NCBI GenBank assembly: GCA_003615045.1
Contig: ML014136.1
Span: 100,064-164,063 of the forward strand
Length of the DNA: 64,000 nucleotides
DNA from: Caulochytrium protostelioides
Taxonomy: Eukaryota; Chytridiomycota; Caulochytriomycetes; Caulochytriales; Caulochytriaceae
Direction of reading: 5' to 3'
Below, piece by piece: positions 1 to 14,057 of this stretch. Every line of letters begins with the position of its first letter. Positions within the stretch are counted from its first letter, which is position 1. The notes under the pieces were generated by a model. It had not been told where the DNA came from and ran no database searches. It saw only the letters and a program-made list of their open reading frames with translations. A program made the translations under genes and the position numbers.

Positions 1-2
1 TT

Positions 3-1145
3 GACGAGCTCTATACAGTGCTACAACAAATAGTGGACGAATTGACAGAAGGGCTGAACTTGGGAAATAATTTGTTGCCATTGTTGCCATACCCCTCAAC
101 TGAGCTGAGCGATAACACTGGCGCAAAAGACCCGTTTATCTTGGAACTCCAAGCTGTGCAAAAGGTCTATCAGCAAACCGCCAGGTGGGCTGTTGCCATG
201 TATAGAAGATCAAGTCCCACGATCATGGCACCTATACCTGAGTATTCAGCCTTACAGAGTGTCAGCAGCTGGTTGGAAATCGAAAAGTGGGATCTGGATA
301 TGCAACTGCAATCGGTTCCCAAAGACTTCTGGGAACTACTGCAAACAAGCCGTAAAACGCTGGATCAATCTAGTTCAAATCTGGCACGTGTTTATCTCGA
401 CCGCCTCCCCGCGTCTATCAGCCTCGCAAAACTGATCGCGATGCGCAATCATGCCATCAGGCTGATGCTTACCTGCAATATGTTGCAAAACGCCTGGGCT
501 GAACTTTTCGCTAACCCTCGACTGGCTAGGTTAAGCAAGCCGGATATGGATTTTTTTATGACTCTGATGTCAGATAAGTCCAACGGTCGAGATTTTCGCC
601 TCGCCCTCATGTACGCTCTCTCATCGCATTCGGATGAATCGACATATGTTGACACACTGATAGCTTCTGTCGAAAAAGTGTTTGAGTTACCCAAGATAAA
701 GCGCATGCCGGACCCGGGAGGCATCGCGGTGAGAGAACTCGACGACTTGGTCGTCGATCTGATGGATTTTGTCGTAAATGAATACCTGGACACCCGCAAT
801 AACCTCCAAATTGCTATTGTCGGATTCAATCAGCATTTTCCTGGCAAAATGCCGAGCGGATCGAGCAAATTTGCGTTTCTGTCAGCAGAGATGGCGTACC
901 ACCGTGAACAGTTGTTGGCACATGTGCTGAACGACAGGGTCCGCGCATCACTTCCCCAAAACAGACGTCTGATAGCTGAGCAAGTCTCCGCAACGCTGGC
1001 TACCCCGAAAGATACTGCGAAGCGGCGCGCGATCTCTTCCCATCCTGACACGTCCCGGGGCGAAACTAAAGCGAGGGTCAGACCTGTTGATGCCTTCAAT
1101 AGCCTGGCTAAACCTGTCAAAAGGATGTTTAAGCAGGCCCCCTAG
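3..1145 (+). CDS. Orphan helical protein, 5' end outside window
   Basis: The frame is open from the first complete codon at position 3 to a TAG stop (380 codons), so the true start lies upstream and the first in-window GTG is not a start. No known domain is recognised. The product looks mainly alpha-helical, with many Leu/Ala-rich amphipathic stretches and no membrane segment. Base composition is clearly less GC-rich than the following genes, and codons ending in A or T are common. The opening residues (DELYTVLQQIV) resemble DQLYTLLLNYI near 63.24 kb. LLPLLPY followed later by WAVAMYRR resembles LLEPLLPY followed by WATIKSIYRR near 63.84-63.99 kb. This suggests the two window ends carry members of one family. 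Being coding is well supported by length and composition; function is unknown. Confidence 0.6.
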   Translation, partial: DELYTVLQQIVDELTEGLNLGNNLLPLLPYPSTELSDNTGAKDPFILELQAVQKVYQQTARWAVAMYRRSSPTIMAPIPEYSALQSVSSWLEIEKWDLDMQLQSVPKDFWELLQTSRKTLDQSSSNLARVYLDRLPASISLAKLIAMRNHAIRLMLTCNMLQNAWAELFANPRLARLSKPDMDFFMTLMSDKSNGRDFRLALMYALSSHSDESTYVDTLIASVEKVFELPKIKRMPDPGGIAVRELDDLVVDLMDFVVNEYLDTRNNLQIAIVGFNQHFPGKMPSGSSKFAFLSAEMAYHREQLLAHVLNDRVRASLPQNRRLIAEQVSATLATPKDTAKRRAISSHPDTSRGETKARVRPVDAFNSLAKPVKRMFKQAP

Positions 1146-2178
1146 ACCCTACGCGTTCCATCGTCCGCCTCCACAGACCCCCTTGAGTGCCAGGCTCTCG
1201 CGGCGGTCGGTGACGCTGGGTCGCGGGTTCCGTCGTCCACGTCGATTGCTCCCTCTCCGGTTCATTTCGGATATCCTCCAGCGTCATCACCTTGGCCAGT
1301 GGAGACCGCGAAGGGTCGCCCCTCATACTCGGTTGCCCACCGGCTGTCCAGCATGCCGTATACCGCATCTCCGTGTTGGGACGATTGGAACAGCATGCCG
1401 CCGCGCCATGCCGCCCGCGTTGAGCGCCTCAACCCTGGTCTCCCCACCTTCTCTCTATGCTCTCTATGCTCTCGATATCATCTCTGTAGAACTTCGCTGC
1501 GTGGCTAAGCCACGTCGCCGTGACGGAACTACGACGACTCGACGGCCGCGGGCGGGCCAACCCGCGCGTGCCGGCGGTCCCAGCCCGTGTGACCCGGGGA
1601 CGATGAGGTCACCACGGCGGGGCGCGGTGGGCTGGGGCGCGCACTCCGAAACGCAGTCCGCTTCCGTGTGGTTCGACCGCGGCTCGGGCGCGCACGACGA
1701 CGAGGGCCCCCGACACGCGGGACGACGGCGCTTCGCGAGCCGCTTGCGCCGGTGGCCGCCGGTGTCTGCGCCGGCCGCTGAGCCGCTGGCCGGGAGGATC
1801 CTCCTTCAGCTATCGGTCGGATGCCGCGACCATACTCGATGGGCCCGCATCCACGAGACGAGCACCAGAGAGCCTCACCGCGGCGTGTAGACCCCCGGTT
1901 GCCCAGTTCTGGATACAAAACCCCATCCATCACAGGAAACGGGCTGCTGCTGCCGATGAGACGAGCCGATTCGAGCCGGCAGGCAGACGCGGCTCCCGCT
2001 CATAGCCCTGACAAGATGCGCGCGCTGACCAAACGTCTCTCCCCTCGCCCTCTAGCCTCCTGGTCTCGCACGTAGTGAGCCTCAGAACCCATCCAGCGCC
2101 GGCGCTGAAGGCTTCTTGGATCCCCCCGCCTCGGTTTCCCCCCCTAGCTTCCTCTCGTGACGTTGATGCTTGCGTCTC
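1146..2178. other. Intergenic, no gene recognised
   Basis: This GC-rich stretch lies between the truncated first gene and the DnaJ gene. Several overlapping open frames exist on both strands (for example 1087-1890 plus and 1529-1933 minus). They are rich in Arg, Pro and Gly, match no family I recognise, and look like products of GC bias. No tRNA or other RNA gene is visible. Confidence 0.5.
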
Positions 2179-5582
<3,404 letters not shown>

Positions 5583-6407
5583 CCACGGCGTCTCCGCATG
5601 CTGACATATGTAGGGGTAGGGGTGTACAGAAGCACAGGGTTGTTCTGATTGTGTGAATCGCTATGACGTTCTCGGTGACGGTGGCATTGACGTGGCTGGT
5701 GTTGCCGAGGTTCATTTTCAGTTTTTCTGCCGTCGTGCCGACGCCTTGCAATCCCCACCTTGCCCTTTTTCGTTTTCGTTTCCTTCCTTTTCATTTCTGC
5801 CCATTCATTCCGTGTTCATACTTGATTCATACTCTTATCATTTTTCATATCACTTCAGCACGTTGCTCCTCAAACCTGCGTCTGGGCGGCCACCAATGGC
5901 GCTGCCAGAGCTTCATGAAAATGTCGCTTAGGCTGGTGTCGGGGCCGACCCCCCGTCGTGACCCGGCGATCGCTGCCAAGCCACTCAGGGGCGGCGTTTG
6001 GCATCGTCGTGCGCCAAACCCCGCCGCCTGAGCACCGCGTCGAAGGTGGCGATGCATCATGCCGGCGCATCAGACCGCCGCGCCTTCGACGGTGTCGCGT
6101 AGATGCCGCCACTGACGGCGATCGCGGCGCCGAATCGCTTTCCCAGCGGCCCACGGCAGTCTCCACCATGCCGTATCCGCCTTTCAAACGGCCGCGGCGC
6201 GGTCCCACGCCGCGTCGGGGGTTTGAGACCGGTTGAATGAAACCTGCGCCGGACCCAGACGACCGTTCGTGGCGACGCCGTGCACTGGGGACCCCGATCC
6301 TTCTTCGTTGAGGTCCACCTCTCTTTCACTCTTTCTCATGCGTGATCCGTGACGCGGCTGCGCTCGATTCACTTCCGTTCTTGCTTGCGCGCGGCCTCTC
6401 CGCCGCG
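5583..6407. other. Intergenic between DnaJ and Sen2 genes
   Basis: The first 300 bases after the DnaJ stop are AT-richer and pyrimidine-rich on the plus strand (5750-5870), as expected of a 3' region. The rest is GC-rich upstream sequence of the Sen2 gene. No additional gene or RNA is recognised. Confidence 0.5.
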
Positions 6408-7658
6408 ATGGCCGGTCCGCGCACGCCGACAGCGCCCGGCCAGGTCCGGCCGGCACGGCCCACGCGGGCCAAGCGTGCGGCGCAGGCGCCGGCGATCGAG
6501 ACGCTGCCCCTGCCCAGGATTGAGGCTGTCGAGGCGACTGCCGCCGCCGCCGCCGCGGCCGCTGCCGCGAAGGCCGTCAGCGCCGACCGCCGTCGCCGCT
6601 GCGGGTCGCCCGTCGCCGACGGGTCTTCGCGGGTGGCAGCGTGGGCTCACGGGATCGCGTCGGCAGTCGGGCACGCCGTGCAGACGGCCGTCGCGTGCGC
6701 GATGGCATGGGCGTCATCGTCGTCGCCGTCGCCGTCGCCGTCGCCCGAGCACGGCGTCGTCGCCCGGATGGACGCGGCGCCGCTGCTCACGGCGCGGCTC
6801 CTGTCATCGTCCGCCGCGGTCGTCTCGTCGTCGGCACTCGCGGCGCGGCTGTGGCGGCACGGCTGCTTCGGCCGCGGCGAGTGGTCCCGCGGGGTGCCCG
6901 ACTGGCATGCGGCCCGAGCGCGGCAGGCCGCCGAAGGCTCCACGAGTCCCGCGGCCGTCGCCCGACGGCGTCCGGGCAAGCCGGCCACGGCGGCCGCGGC
7001 CGCGGCCGGATCCCCATCGCTGCTCGACGGCCTCGTGGAGAACCACGTGCTGTCGGCCCCCGAGACGTTCTTTCTTGCGTGGGGCCTGGGCGCGCTGGCG
7101 GTGGTCCGCGACTACGGCGCACCGGCGCTGTCGTTGTCGCAGCTGTGGCGGGCGCTGTTTACGGTGCCCGAGACGGGCGCGCTGCGGGTCGACGCGCTGG
7201 CGGGCTACCTCGTCTATCACCACTTCCGCGCGCGCGGATGGGTCGTGCGGTCGGGACAGACCTTTGGCGTCCCGTTCGCGCTGTATACCCACGGCCCTGT
7301 CTTTGGCCACGCCACGCATGTGGTTCAGTATGAGACGGTCATCACGACGCAGGACGCTCGCGGCATCGAACGGCGTGACGCGACGTGGGTCGAGGACTCG
7401 CGCGTCGAGTACATGCCGACGGACGCGTCGTGGTATGATGTGTTGACGCACGCGCGGGTCAGCAGCCAGGTCAAGAAACGGCTGCTCTGGGTGCGGTTGA
7501 GTTTGCCGGGCGACCTCCTCCGCGAGACCCTCGAGGTACTGGAGCAGACCCGCGACGTCGACGGCGTGCTCCCTATGTCGCTCATGCAGCAGTGGTTTGT
7601 GCTCCCAAGACTGGCGCAGGTCCAAGTGACCCGCTGGAATCCCGACCGCACACGCTAA
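6408..7658 (+). CDS. SEN2: tRNA-splicing endonuclease catalytic subunit Sen2
   Basis: The protein (416 residues from ATG 6408; the open frame extends to a GTG at 6342) ends in the tRNA-intron endonuclease catalytic fold. Around residues 270-310 there is GWVVRSGQTFGV, then LYTHGPVFGHATHVV. Tyr293 and His301 sit eight residues apart, as in the Tyr/His pair of yeast Sen2, and a Lys pair (356-357, in SSQVKKRLLWVRL) completes the triad. Sen2 cleaves the 5' splice site of tRNA introns within the Sen2-Sen34-Sen15-Sen54 complex. The N-terminal 200 residues are Ala/Arg/Ser-rich and poorly conserved, as is usual for this subunit. ATG 6408 is preferred because it lies in a good context (GCGATGG). A Sen34 identity is less likely because Sen34 has a different N-terminal layout. 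Confidence 0.85.
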   Translation: MAGPRTPTAPGQVRPARPTRAKRAAQAPAIETLPLPRIEAVEATAAAAAAAAAAKAVSADRRRRCGSPVADGSSRVAAWAHGIASAVGHAVQTAVACAMAWASSSSPSPSPSPEHGVVARMDAAPLLTARLLSSSAAVVSSSALAARLWRHGCFGRGEWSRGVPDWHAARARQAAEGSTSPAAVARRRPGKPATAAAAAAGSPSLLDGLVENHVLSAPETFFLAWGLGALAVVRDYGAPALSLSQLWRALFTVPETGALRVDALAGYLVYHHFRARGWVVRSGQTFGVPFALYTHGPVFGHATHVVQYETVITTQDARGIERRDATWVEDSRVEYMPTDASWYDVLTHARVSSQVKKRLLWVRLSLPGDLLRETLEVLEQTRDVDGVLPMSLMQQWFVLPRLAQVQVTRWNPDRTR

Positions 7659-8359
7659 AGAATTGAACATGGCTCTCTGAGATCATCGGTTGGATAGACC
7701 ATGATGGTGAACAGTATCCATGTCGACTCCGAGTCAGCTTTCCAAAAAAAAGGAGTAAGTGACGTGGTCCGTTCAATGAGGAAGGCTCTGTCATCGAAAG
7801 TAGAAAGACGAGAGAATACGGAGTTTACACTTCGCTATGGTATGCGATCGCCTCGACACGCGTGATCGTCAGGCGTGTGCTGCTCGCGCTCTCTCAGCCC
7901 GGAAAGCAGAGCTGCGGAGGCACACCAGAGTCGTGGCGGCGACGGGACCCCTTCCACGCCACACGCGGGGCAGGGAGAGGGCAACGACGGCCCGCCCACC
8001 ACTCGAACTCCGCCCCCACCCGCCAGTCTGGCCGCTGCCGCACGCGGTTGCCGACCGGCCACTCGCTGCTTCTAACTGGTATGCGCTTGTGTCGCCGTCA
8101 TGAGAACCGCGCACTCGCAGCGCGTCATTCGTCGCCACGCCGAGCCACATGGTACCGCACGTGCGGCTCGTCGCTTCCATCGCAAGCGCGGACCTGGATG
8201 CAGGGGCCATCTGCGCTCCAGCATCCGCGGCGACGCCGACCGTGAGTCTTGACTGTCCCCACCCGCCAGCACGCACGTGCCCGTCTCCGGCCTCGCTGCG
8301 CTGCGCTTCATCCGTTTCCCCGTATCCGCTTTGCGGGCGTTGATATCCCGCTGACGACG
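7659..8359. other. Intergenic, no gene recognised
   Basis: An AT-richer 3' region of Sen2 (7660-7830) is followed by GC-rich sequence leading into the next gene. Open frames here on both strands carry no recognisable domain. Confidence 0.5.
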
Positions 8360-8586
8360 ATGTCGGCGCTGACACGGCACGCCGGCGTCGCCATGACGCG
8401 GCGTCTGGCCCACGCCCCAGCCGCGGTCGCTCCGGCGGCCCGCGCCGCCGCCACGGTGACGGCGGCTGCAACAGCGACCATGCGTGCGACGGCGTTGCCA
8501 ACACCGCCCCGCGCGCGCGGCCTCGCTACGATGATGAAGACCGACATGGATCACGTCGCCACCACGAACGGCGCCGCGTCGAGCGT

Positions 8587-8639
<53 letters not shown>

Positions 8640-9988
8640 TGCTGTGGGTCCCGTTCCACCAGGCGCTGAGCGCGGTGCTCGCGTCGCCGACAGCGTCGCT
8701 CACGCCGTACCTCGAAGCGCTGGCGGCCATCACGCGCGCCGGCGAGTCGTGGAAGCTCACGCCGAGCGACTTTGAGCAGATGCTCTCGGTGGCGCTCGAC
8801 CGCCCGGACGTCGTCGCAGACTACGCCCAGATCCCGTATCTCGCCGACGCTAAGTCCGGCCCCACGCTGCGCGCGCGCGTCGCGGAGCGCCTGATTGTGC
8901 CCTTCGCGTCGCATCCGCATCTGCTGTCGGTCGAGGTGGTCCGCGTGCTGGCGGAGACGCTGAGCGACGCGGCGTCGCCCGCGGCATGGAAGGCCTTTGT
9001 GGCGCAGGCCGCGCCGGTACTCCGCGCCGCCAAGGCGGACAAGCCGCCCTCGGCGCAGACGTGGCGCAAGCCGGGCGAGATGGCGCGCCGCAGCCTCCCG
9101 CCCGCGGTGGCCGACGCGCTGCGCGCCGAGGCGACGGCCGTCTACCACGCCGAGACGGCCATCGCCCTGGGCCATGTGCGCGTGGCGCTGCGCACGCGCG
9201 ACGGCATCGCGCCGCTGCTGCAGCTGATGCAGCCCTACGCGACGGCGCAGGGCGCGGCCGTGTACGAGGGCGTCACGAGGCTGCGCGCGCTGCTGCCGGT
9301 GCTGGAGCGCGCGGGCCGCGTCGCGGACCTGGAGGCGCTCAAGGCGGCGCTCGAGGCGCGCGGCATGGGCGCCGTCTCGCAGGGCGCCGGCATCGTCGTC
9401 ACGCTCGCGCGCGCGAAGCACCACGCGGGCGACGCGGCGGGCGCCGCGGCGCTGCTGACGAGCGACCTCGACCCGGGCATGCGGATCCGCAAGCGCCGCG
9501 AGCTGCTGCGGTCACGCATCCTCGCGGGCCACCGCGACACCGAGAAGGCGCTCGAGCAGATGGACGCCGGCGACCGCGCGCTCGTGACGCTCGGACACGC
9601 GACGCGACCGGGCTCGCGCGCGACCGACGCCGCCGCCGCCCGCGCCGACGTGCTGGCCGCGTTCAATGCCGACGCAGACCTCTTCCACCGCCTCCACATC
9701 GTGCCGGAGCTCGCGCCGTGGGTCGCCGAGACCGTCGCCGTGCGCACGCCCGCCGAGGCCGTCGCGCTGCTCAATGGCGTCACCGTCGTCGCGCCGGCGG
9801 GCGTGTTGCCGGCGCGCGCTGCCGAGATGGCCGCGGCGCGCCAGCGCGGCGTCGTCCGCACCGTCGTCATCGGCCTCATGTCGCTCGGCGAGACGGCCCT
9901 TGCGGCTCAGATCGCCGAGCACCCGACGGTCCAGAAGCTCGAAGCCGCGAGCCCGTCGCCGTTCCTGCTCCACGACCTCGTGGCGTAG
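8360..9988 (+). CDS. Unknown protein, likely mitochondrial, helical
   Basis: The frame is open from 8249, but ATG 8360 gives a typical mitochondrial presequence: about 60 residues rich in Ala and Arg with hydroxylated residues and no acidic residues (MSALTRHAGVAMTRRL...RARGLAT). The product from there is 542 residues. A run of about 18 serines encoded by TCG repeats (8584-8638) separates the presequence from the body. The body (about residues 95-540) is a string of Ala/Leu-rich helices with spacing reminiscent of TPR/PPR-type solenoids, but no PPR consensus can be confirmed. Codon use is strongly G/C at third positions, like the neighbouring housekeeping genes. It may be a mitochondrial expression factor; that is only inference from the presequence and helical body. 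Confidence 0.65.
8584..8640 (+). repeat. (TCG)n trinucleotide repeat coding poly-Ser
   Basis: About 18 consecutive TCG codons follow the predicted presequence of the unknown mitochondrial gene. Use of one codon throughout indicates a recent slippage expansion. Confidence 0.95.
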
Positions 9989-10607
9989 ACCGGGTCGATG
10001 CCTCGATGCGCTGGCATGCGCTGAGGGCCGATCCCCGATGAGGCCCCTCCATGGGATCAATCACGCGCGCTGCATGGCACGGAGGGCCTCGGATGGACGG
10101 CTGGTGCGATGCGACGGTCGGCGCTGTTCGATGCTCGATGTGCTTGTCGCCTTTTTAATATTGAATATCCCTGTCGTCCCCTGGATCGGCGCCGATGGGC
10201 GCGGTGAGCACCGGCTCGACCGTGCCCGGAAAGGGCCCCACAAGCCTCTTGTGCCCCCCACCGTCGGTCCTCCGCCAGCCTGGCTGGCGATTGCCGTTGT
10301 CGCGGGTGAGTCGGGACGAGCACGGCGGAGATTGAAGTCGGTATTGCTGAAAAGAAAAAAGGGTGCGCCATTGCTGAAACACGGAGCGACGGCGCTTCTC
10401 ATGCCGCAACACGCTTCACGATGCTGTCCTCGCGAGATGGCGTCTTGGTTGGACATCATGTATCAATTTAAGATCATCCCTCGCCTGCCTCCCCCCATCG
10501 CCGTCGCTCTCGCGGCATCGATCCCTTCGCTCGATTCGCATCGATAGACCCTCGCTTGCACGGCGCGACCGGGCACGCTGCGCGGCTGACAGCGCTGAGC
10601 GCGAGCG
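9989..10607. other. Intergenic, no gene recognised
   Basis: It lies between the unknown mitochondrial gene and PSF1. A short AT-rich patch occurs at 10150-10172. Frames on either strand give no recognisable product. Confidence 0.5.
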
Positions 10608-11207
10608 ATGGCGTCGTGCCACGGCGACCGCGCGCTGGCGCTGGTGCGCGAGGCGAAGCGGACGCAGGACGCGCCGTTCCCGCCGCCGTACCGCGACGAC
10701 ATCGTGCGCGACGTCGTCGCCGAGATCAATGCGCTGTTTGCCGAGTCCGCGCGGCGCCTCGACCTCGCGACCCTGCAGGCGGACCCGGTCGGCGCCGCGA
10801 CCGCGCAGACGATGCACCGCCTGGGCCAGGTGCGCAGCAAGCGCTGCGTGCTCGCGTACCTGCGGCACCGGCTGGACCGGTTCCGCGAAGCCGCGTGGGA
10901 CATCGGCAACGGTATCACGCCGCTGCCCGCGGCGCTGCAGGCCGGGATGGCGCCCTCCGAGGTCGCGTTCCTAGCGCAATACCGCGCGCTTGTCGGCACC
11001 TACCGCGCCGACTACCTCACCGCCGACCTCGGCGCGAGCCTGCATCCGCCGAAGGAAGTCTACATCGAGATCCGCGTCCTCGAAGACTGCGGGCACATCG
11101 AGACCGAGACGGGCTCGCTGCACCTGCGCGCGAACAGCCAGCACTACGTGCGCCGCGCGGACGTTGAGGGTTTTATCCGTCGCGGCCTCGTCCAGCACAT
11201 TGGCTAA
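10608..11207 (+). CDS. PSF1: GINS complex subunit Psf1
   Basis: The 199-residue product matches Psf1 in length and layout. The N-terminal helical A-domain covers about residues 1-140, with LGQVRSKRCVLAYLRHRLDR in the middle. The short B-domain at about 145-199 carries the diagnostic block VRVL/IRVLEDCGHIETETG, then NSQHYVRRADVE and a final hydrophobic FIRRGLVQHI. Psf1 assembles with Psf2, Psf3 and Sld5 into GINS, which joins Mcm2-7 and Cdc45 as the CMG replicative helicase in the nucleus. The ATG at 10608 is the first in frame and gives the family length. The gene has no intron. Confidence 0.93.
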   Translation: MASCHGDRALALVREAKRTQDAPFPPPYRDDIVRDVVAEINALFAESARRLDLATLQADPVGAATAQTMHRLGQVRSKRCVLAYLRHRLDRFREAAWDIGNGITPLPAALQAGMAPSEVAFLAQYRALVGTYRADYLTADLGASLHPPKEVYIEIRVLEDCGHIETETGSLHLRANSQHYVRRADVEGFIRRGLVQHIG

Positions 11208-11271
11208 AGTAGACCTACGACATGCCGTCTCGATCTATATTCACTGTAACGAACACACAGGCGCGCCCTCC

Positions 11272-11650
11272 GCGACCTAACACACTCACCCTGCACCCCA
11301 TGCTCTCCATGGAGCCCCCAGGGGTTCTCCACCGAGGCAGTACGCATGTTGGTTGAGCGGCGGAGGTGCTGGCCGATCTTGGGCTGCAACCAGGTTTGCT
11401 CCGGGCACACGGGCGTGTTGCGGCACACCGCCTCCGGTCTGGCGGGTAAGGCCAGGCAGTTTCGGACGTTTAACGCGGCATTGAGATCGCGCTTCACCAA
11501 CTTGTCCTTGCTGAAATCGCACCACAGCAAACCTCGGACCACGGTTCCTTGGCGCCGGCGCTGACCTGGTTTCAGGACCACATGCGTCCGGGCGTACACC
11601 TCGGTCCTGCGGACCCGGTCGACATGATACTCCGCCAGGTGAGGACCCAG
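11272..11650 (-). pseudogene. Fanzor-type nuclease remnant 1 (C-terminus only)
   Basis: On the minus strand a frame (stop side at 11204) reads LKPGQRRRQGTVVRGLLWC and then KRDLNAALNVRNCL. This GLLxC...RDxNAAxN block is the C-terminal RuvC-III region of Fanzor, the eukaryotic TnpB relatives that act as RNA-guided DNA nucleases in transposons. The upstream two-thirds (wedge/REC, RuvC-I and RuvC-II) is absent: the fragment begins about 20 bases downstream of the glutaryl-CoA dehydrogenase stop, so it cannot be active. It is related along its whole length to remnant 2 at 50.7 kb; shared residues include LKPGQRRR, RGLL, RPxAxCRN, LQPK and TASVENP. The shared DNA continues past the second copy's stop to about 11272. 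Assignment rests on motif recognition alone. Confidence 0.65.
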
Positions 11651-11666
11651 AATATCGAAAACGGGC

Positions 11667-13214
11667 CTATGAAGCGGTGGGAAGGCCCCCGAAGGCCGGG
11701 ATGCCGGTGATGGCACGGCCGAGAATGAGGGCGTGGACGTCGTGGGTGCCTTCGTAGGTGTTGACGGCCTCGAGGTTCACCATATGGCGGATAATGTGGT
11801 ACTCGTCGGAGATGCCGTTGCCGCCGAGGATGTCACGGCAGGTGCGAGCGATCGCGAGAGCCTTGCCGCAGTTGTTGCGCTTCACCAGCGAGACCATCTC
11901 GGGGGCGATGCCGGCGGCGTCCTTCAGCCGCCCGACCTGCAGGCTGGCGTGCAGGCCGAGCGTGATTTCGGTCAACGCGTCGGCGAGCTTCTTCTGAACG
12001 AGCTGGAAGCTTGCCAGCGGCACGCCGAACTGCCGGCGCTCCAGGGCATAGGCACGCGCCTGGGCGAGGCAGAACTCCGCCGCGCCCATCGCGCCCCAGG
12101 CGATGCCGTAGCGCGCGTTGTTGAGGCATCCGAAGGGCCCCTTGAGGCCTTGTACATTGGGCAGGAGGTGCGATGCGGGCACGGGCACGTCGTCCATCAT
12201 AATCATTCCCGTGATCGAAGCCCGCAACGCGCCCTTGCCCTCAATTGTGGGCGTGCTCAGACCGGGCATACCACGCTCCAGCAAGAAGCCGCGGATAACC
12301 CCGTCCTCCGTCTTGGCCCAGATGACAAAGACGTCGGCGATGGGCGCGTTGGTGATCCAAGTCTTGGCGCCTCGCAGGACGTAGTGGTCGCCCTGGCGGA
12401 TGGCGCGCGTCTCCATGCTGCCTGGGTCGCTGCCGTGGTTGGGCTCGGTCAGCCCGAAGCAGCCGATCAGCTCGCCGCTCGCGAGGCCGGGCAGCCAGCG
12501 CTCGCGCTGCGCGTCGGTGCCGTACGCATGGATCGGATGCATCACGAGCGACGACTGCACGCTCATCGCCGAGCGGTAGCCGGAGTCCACACGCTCGACC
12601 TCGCGCGCGATGAGGCCGTACGCCACGGAGGAGACGCCCGGGCAGCCGTAGCCGTCGATCGTGGCGCCTAGCAGGCCCATCGACCCCATTTCCCGCATGA
12701 TCTCGCGGTCGAACTTCTCGTGCCGCGCCGCCAGCGTCACGCCGGGCTGCAGCTTCTGCTGGCAGTACGTATGCGCGCTGTCGCGGATCGTCCGCTCCTC
12801 CTCCGTGAGGAGGCCGTCCAGGTCCAGCGCATCCTCCCAGTCAAAGCGGCGCAGTGGCGCTGCACGTGCATCGATCCGGAACCTCGCAGGGCGTCAAGCA
12901 ATCGAGTGGTGAGCAACACGGTGAAAGAAAAGCATCCGCCAACGATCCGCCACGGGGAATCCGCCGTCGGGTGGCGCGATCGCCCAGCCGCGGTGGCACC
13001 CGGACGGGTGGTGCCGCAAGCCGCGCAGCGCTGAGCGCCGTGCCACGCGCTGGCGGGAGGCCGACTTACGGGTCGCATACAGGCGGCGACCGCTGACGCG
13101 AGCGGTGGCAGCACCGGCGGCAGCGGCGGCCGATACCGCGGCCGGCGCGCGCCATCGCATGCCGCCGCGTCGCGCGGCGTGTTGGATGGGCAGGGCGATC
13201 ATCGTGCTCGACAT
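11667..13214 (-). CDS. GCDH: Glutaryl-CoA dehydrogenase, mitochondrial, two exons
   Basis: Exon 1 is 13214-13070 and exon 2 is 12859-11667, giving 445 residues, close to the human enzyme. The intron (12860-13069, 210 bases) starts GTAAGT, ends GTGCAG, and joins in phase 1 to give RRLYAT, then a Pro codon, then [17 protein letters not shown]. Residues 1-48 form an Arg/Ala-rich mitochondrial presequence. The body is an acyl-CoA dehydrogenase: [19 protein letters not shown] (FAD/substrate region), [17 protein letters not shown], and [20 protein letters not shown] with the catalytic Glu at residue 418. Those blocks are specific for GCDH, which oxidises and decarboxylates glutaryl-CoA to crotonyl-CoA in lysine and tryptophan breakdown. 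ATG 13214 is chosen; an in-frame ATG at 13253 would add 13 residues. A Fanzor remnant begins just after its stop. Confidence 0.92.
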
Positions 13215-14057
13215 CGGAGGAAAAGGGAAAGGGAGCGGCTGCGTCGCGGCCACGTCGCGATCGCGTATTCTTGTTTGTATTTGGCACGTGAACGAATGGG
13301 GCTCAGGACAAGGGTAGGGAAAGAACAGACCGGTCAGCCAACCGTGTGTCGTCTATGACTGAAAGGGCCCTGCGATCGGTTCCACAAGCGTCTAGCGCGA
13401 CCTTTAGTATCCTTTTCTGTTGAATACTGTCCTTCTTGGCAGACGGTCCGCTGTGGTGTTCGGGATGACTGGCCGCGTTGGACGTCTCACTGGTGATATC
13501 TGGAGGTGCGATGGGGGCGGGTCGAGGGGAAGCAGGCGAGATCGCGATCGACCTGACCCCGTCTCGGTGGGGGCTTGAGCGGAGGCGGCGTGGCGCTGCG
13601 CTGCGCCCGCCGGAAGGGAAGGCCGCGCGTCGCGCGGTCTGTGGCGCCGGTCCGCACGGGTCCAGCTGCCGACCGCGGCTCGGCGTCGTCTGCCGTCGCT
13701 GCTGTTGTTCGCAGGTTATTCGCGCGCTCGAGTCCAAGTCCAAGCAGCCAACGCGCGGATGTCCGCTTCAACTGATACCGCCTTCCTGCGACGGCGCCTC
13801 CAATCGGTATCGCCGCTGGTTGCTCGCTGCTAGTCACTCGCTCATTCCACCGCGACCGCCGCCGTCACCGTCACCACCACGCCTTGAAGCTTGGACTCGG
13901 AGGCCCTATTGTTGAGAGAGAGATAGAGGGAAATCATGGATGCGCCGGGAAGAGCCATGCCATCGCCAGCTTCAAGTGATGCTAGGCCAAGGTGGGTCAT
14001 CCCATGCTAGGCGTCAGACATGGCACGCGATGAGGGGCGGTCTGAGCCGTGCCTGCA
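13215..14057. other. Intergenic between two minus-strand genes
   Basis: This is the 5' region of GCDH and the 3' region of the zinc transporter. Frames such as 13478-13915 plus are short, Arg/Pro-rich and unrecognised. No RNA gene seen. Confidence 0.5.

Noticed and set aside
8072-9424. 450-codon minus-strand frame opposite the unknown mitochondrial gene
   Set aside because: Arg-rich throughout with poly-Arg opposite the TCG repeat; third-position GC bias supports the plus-strand gene.
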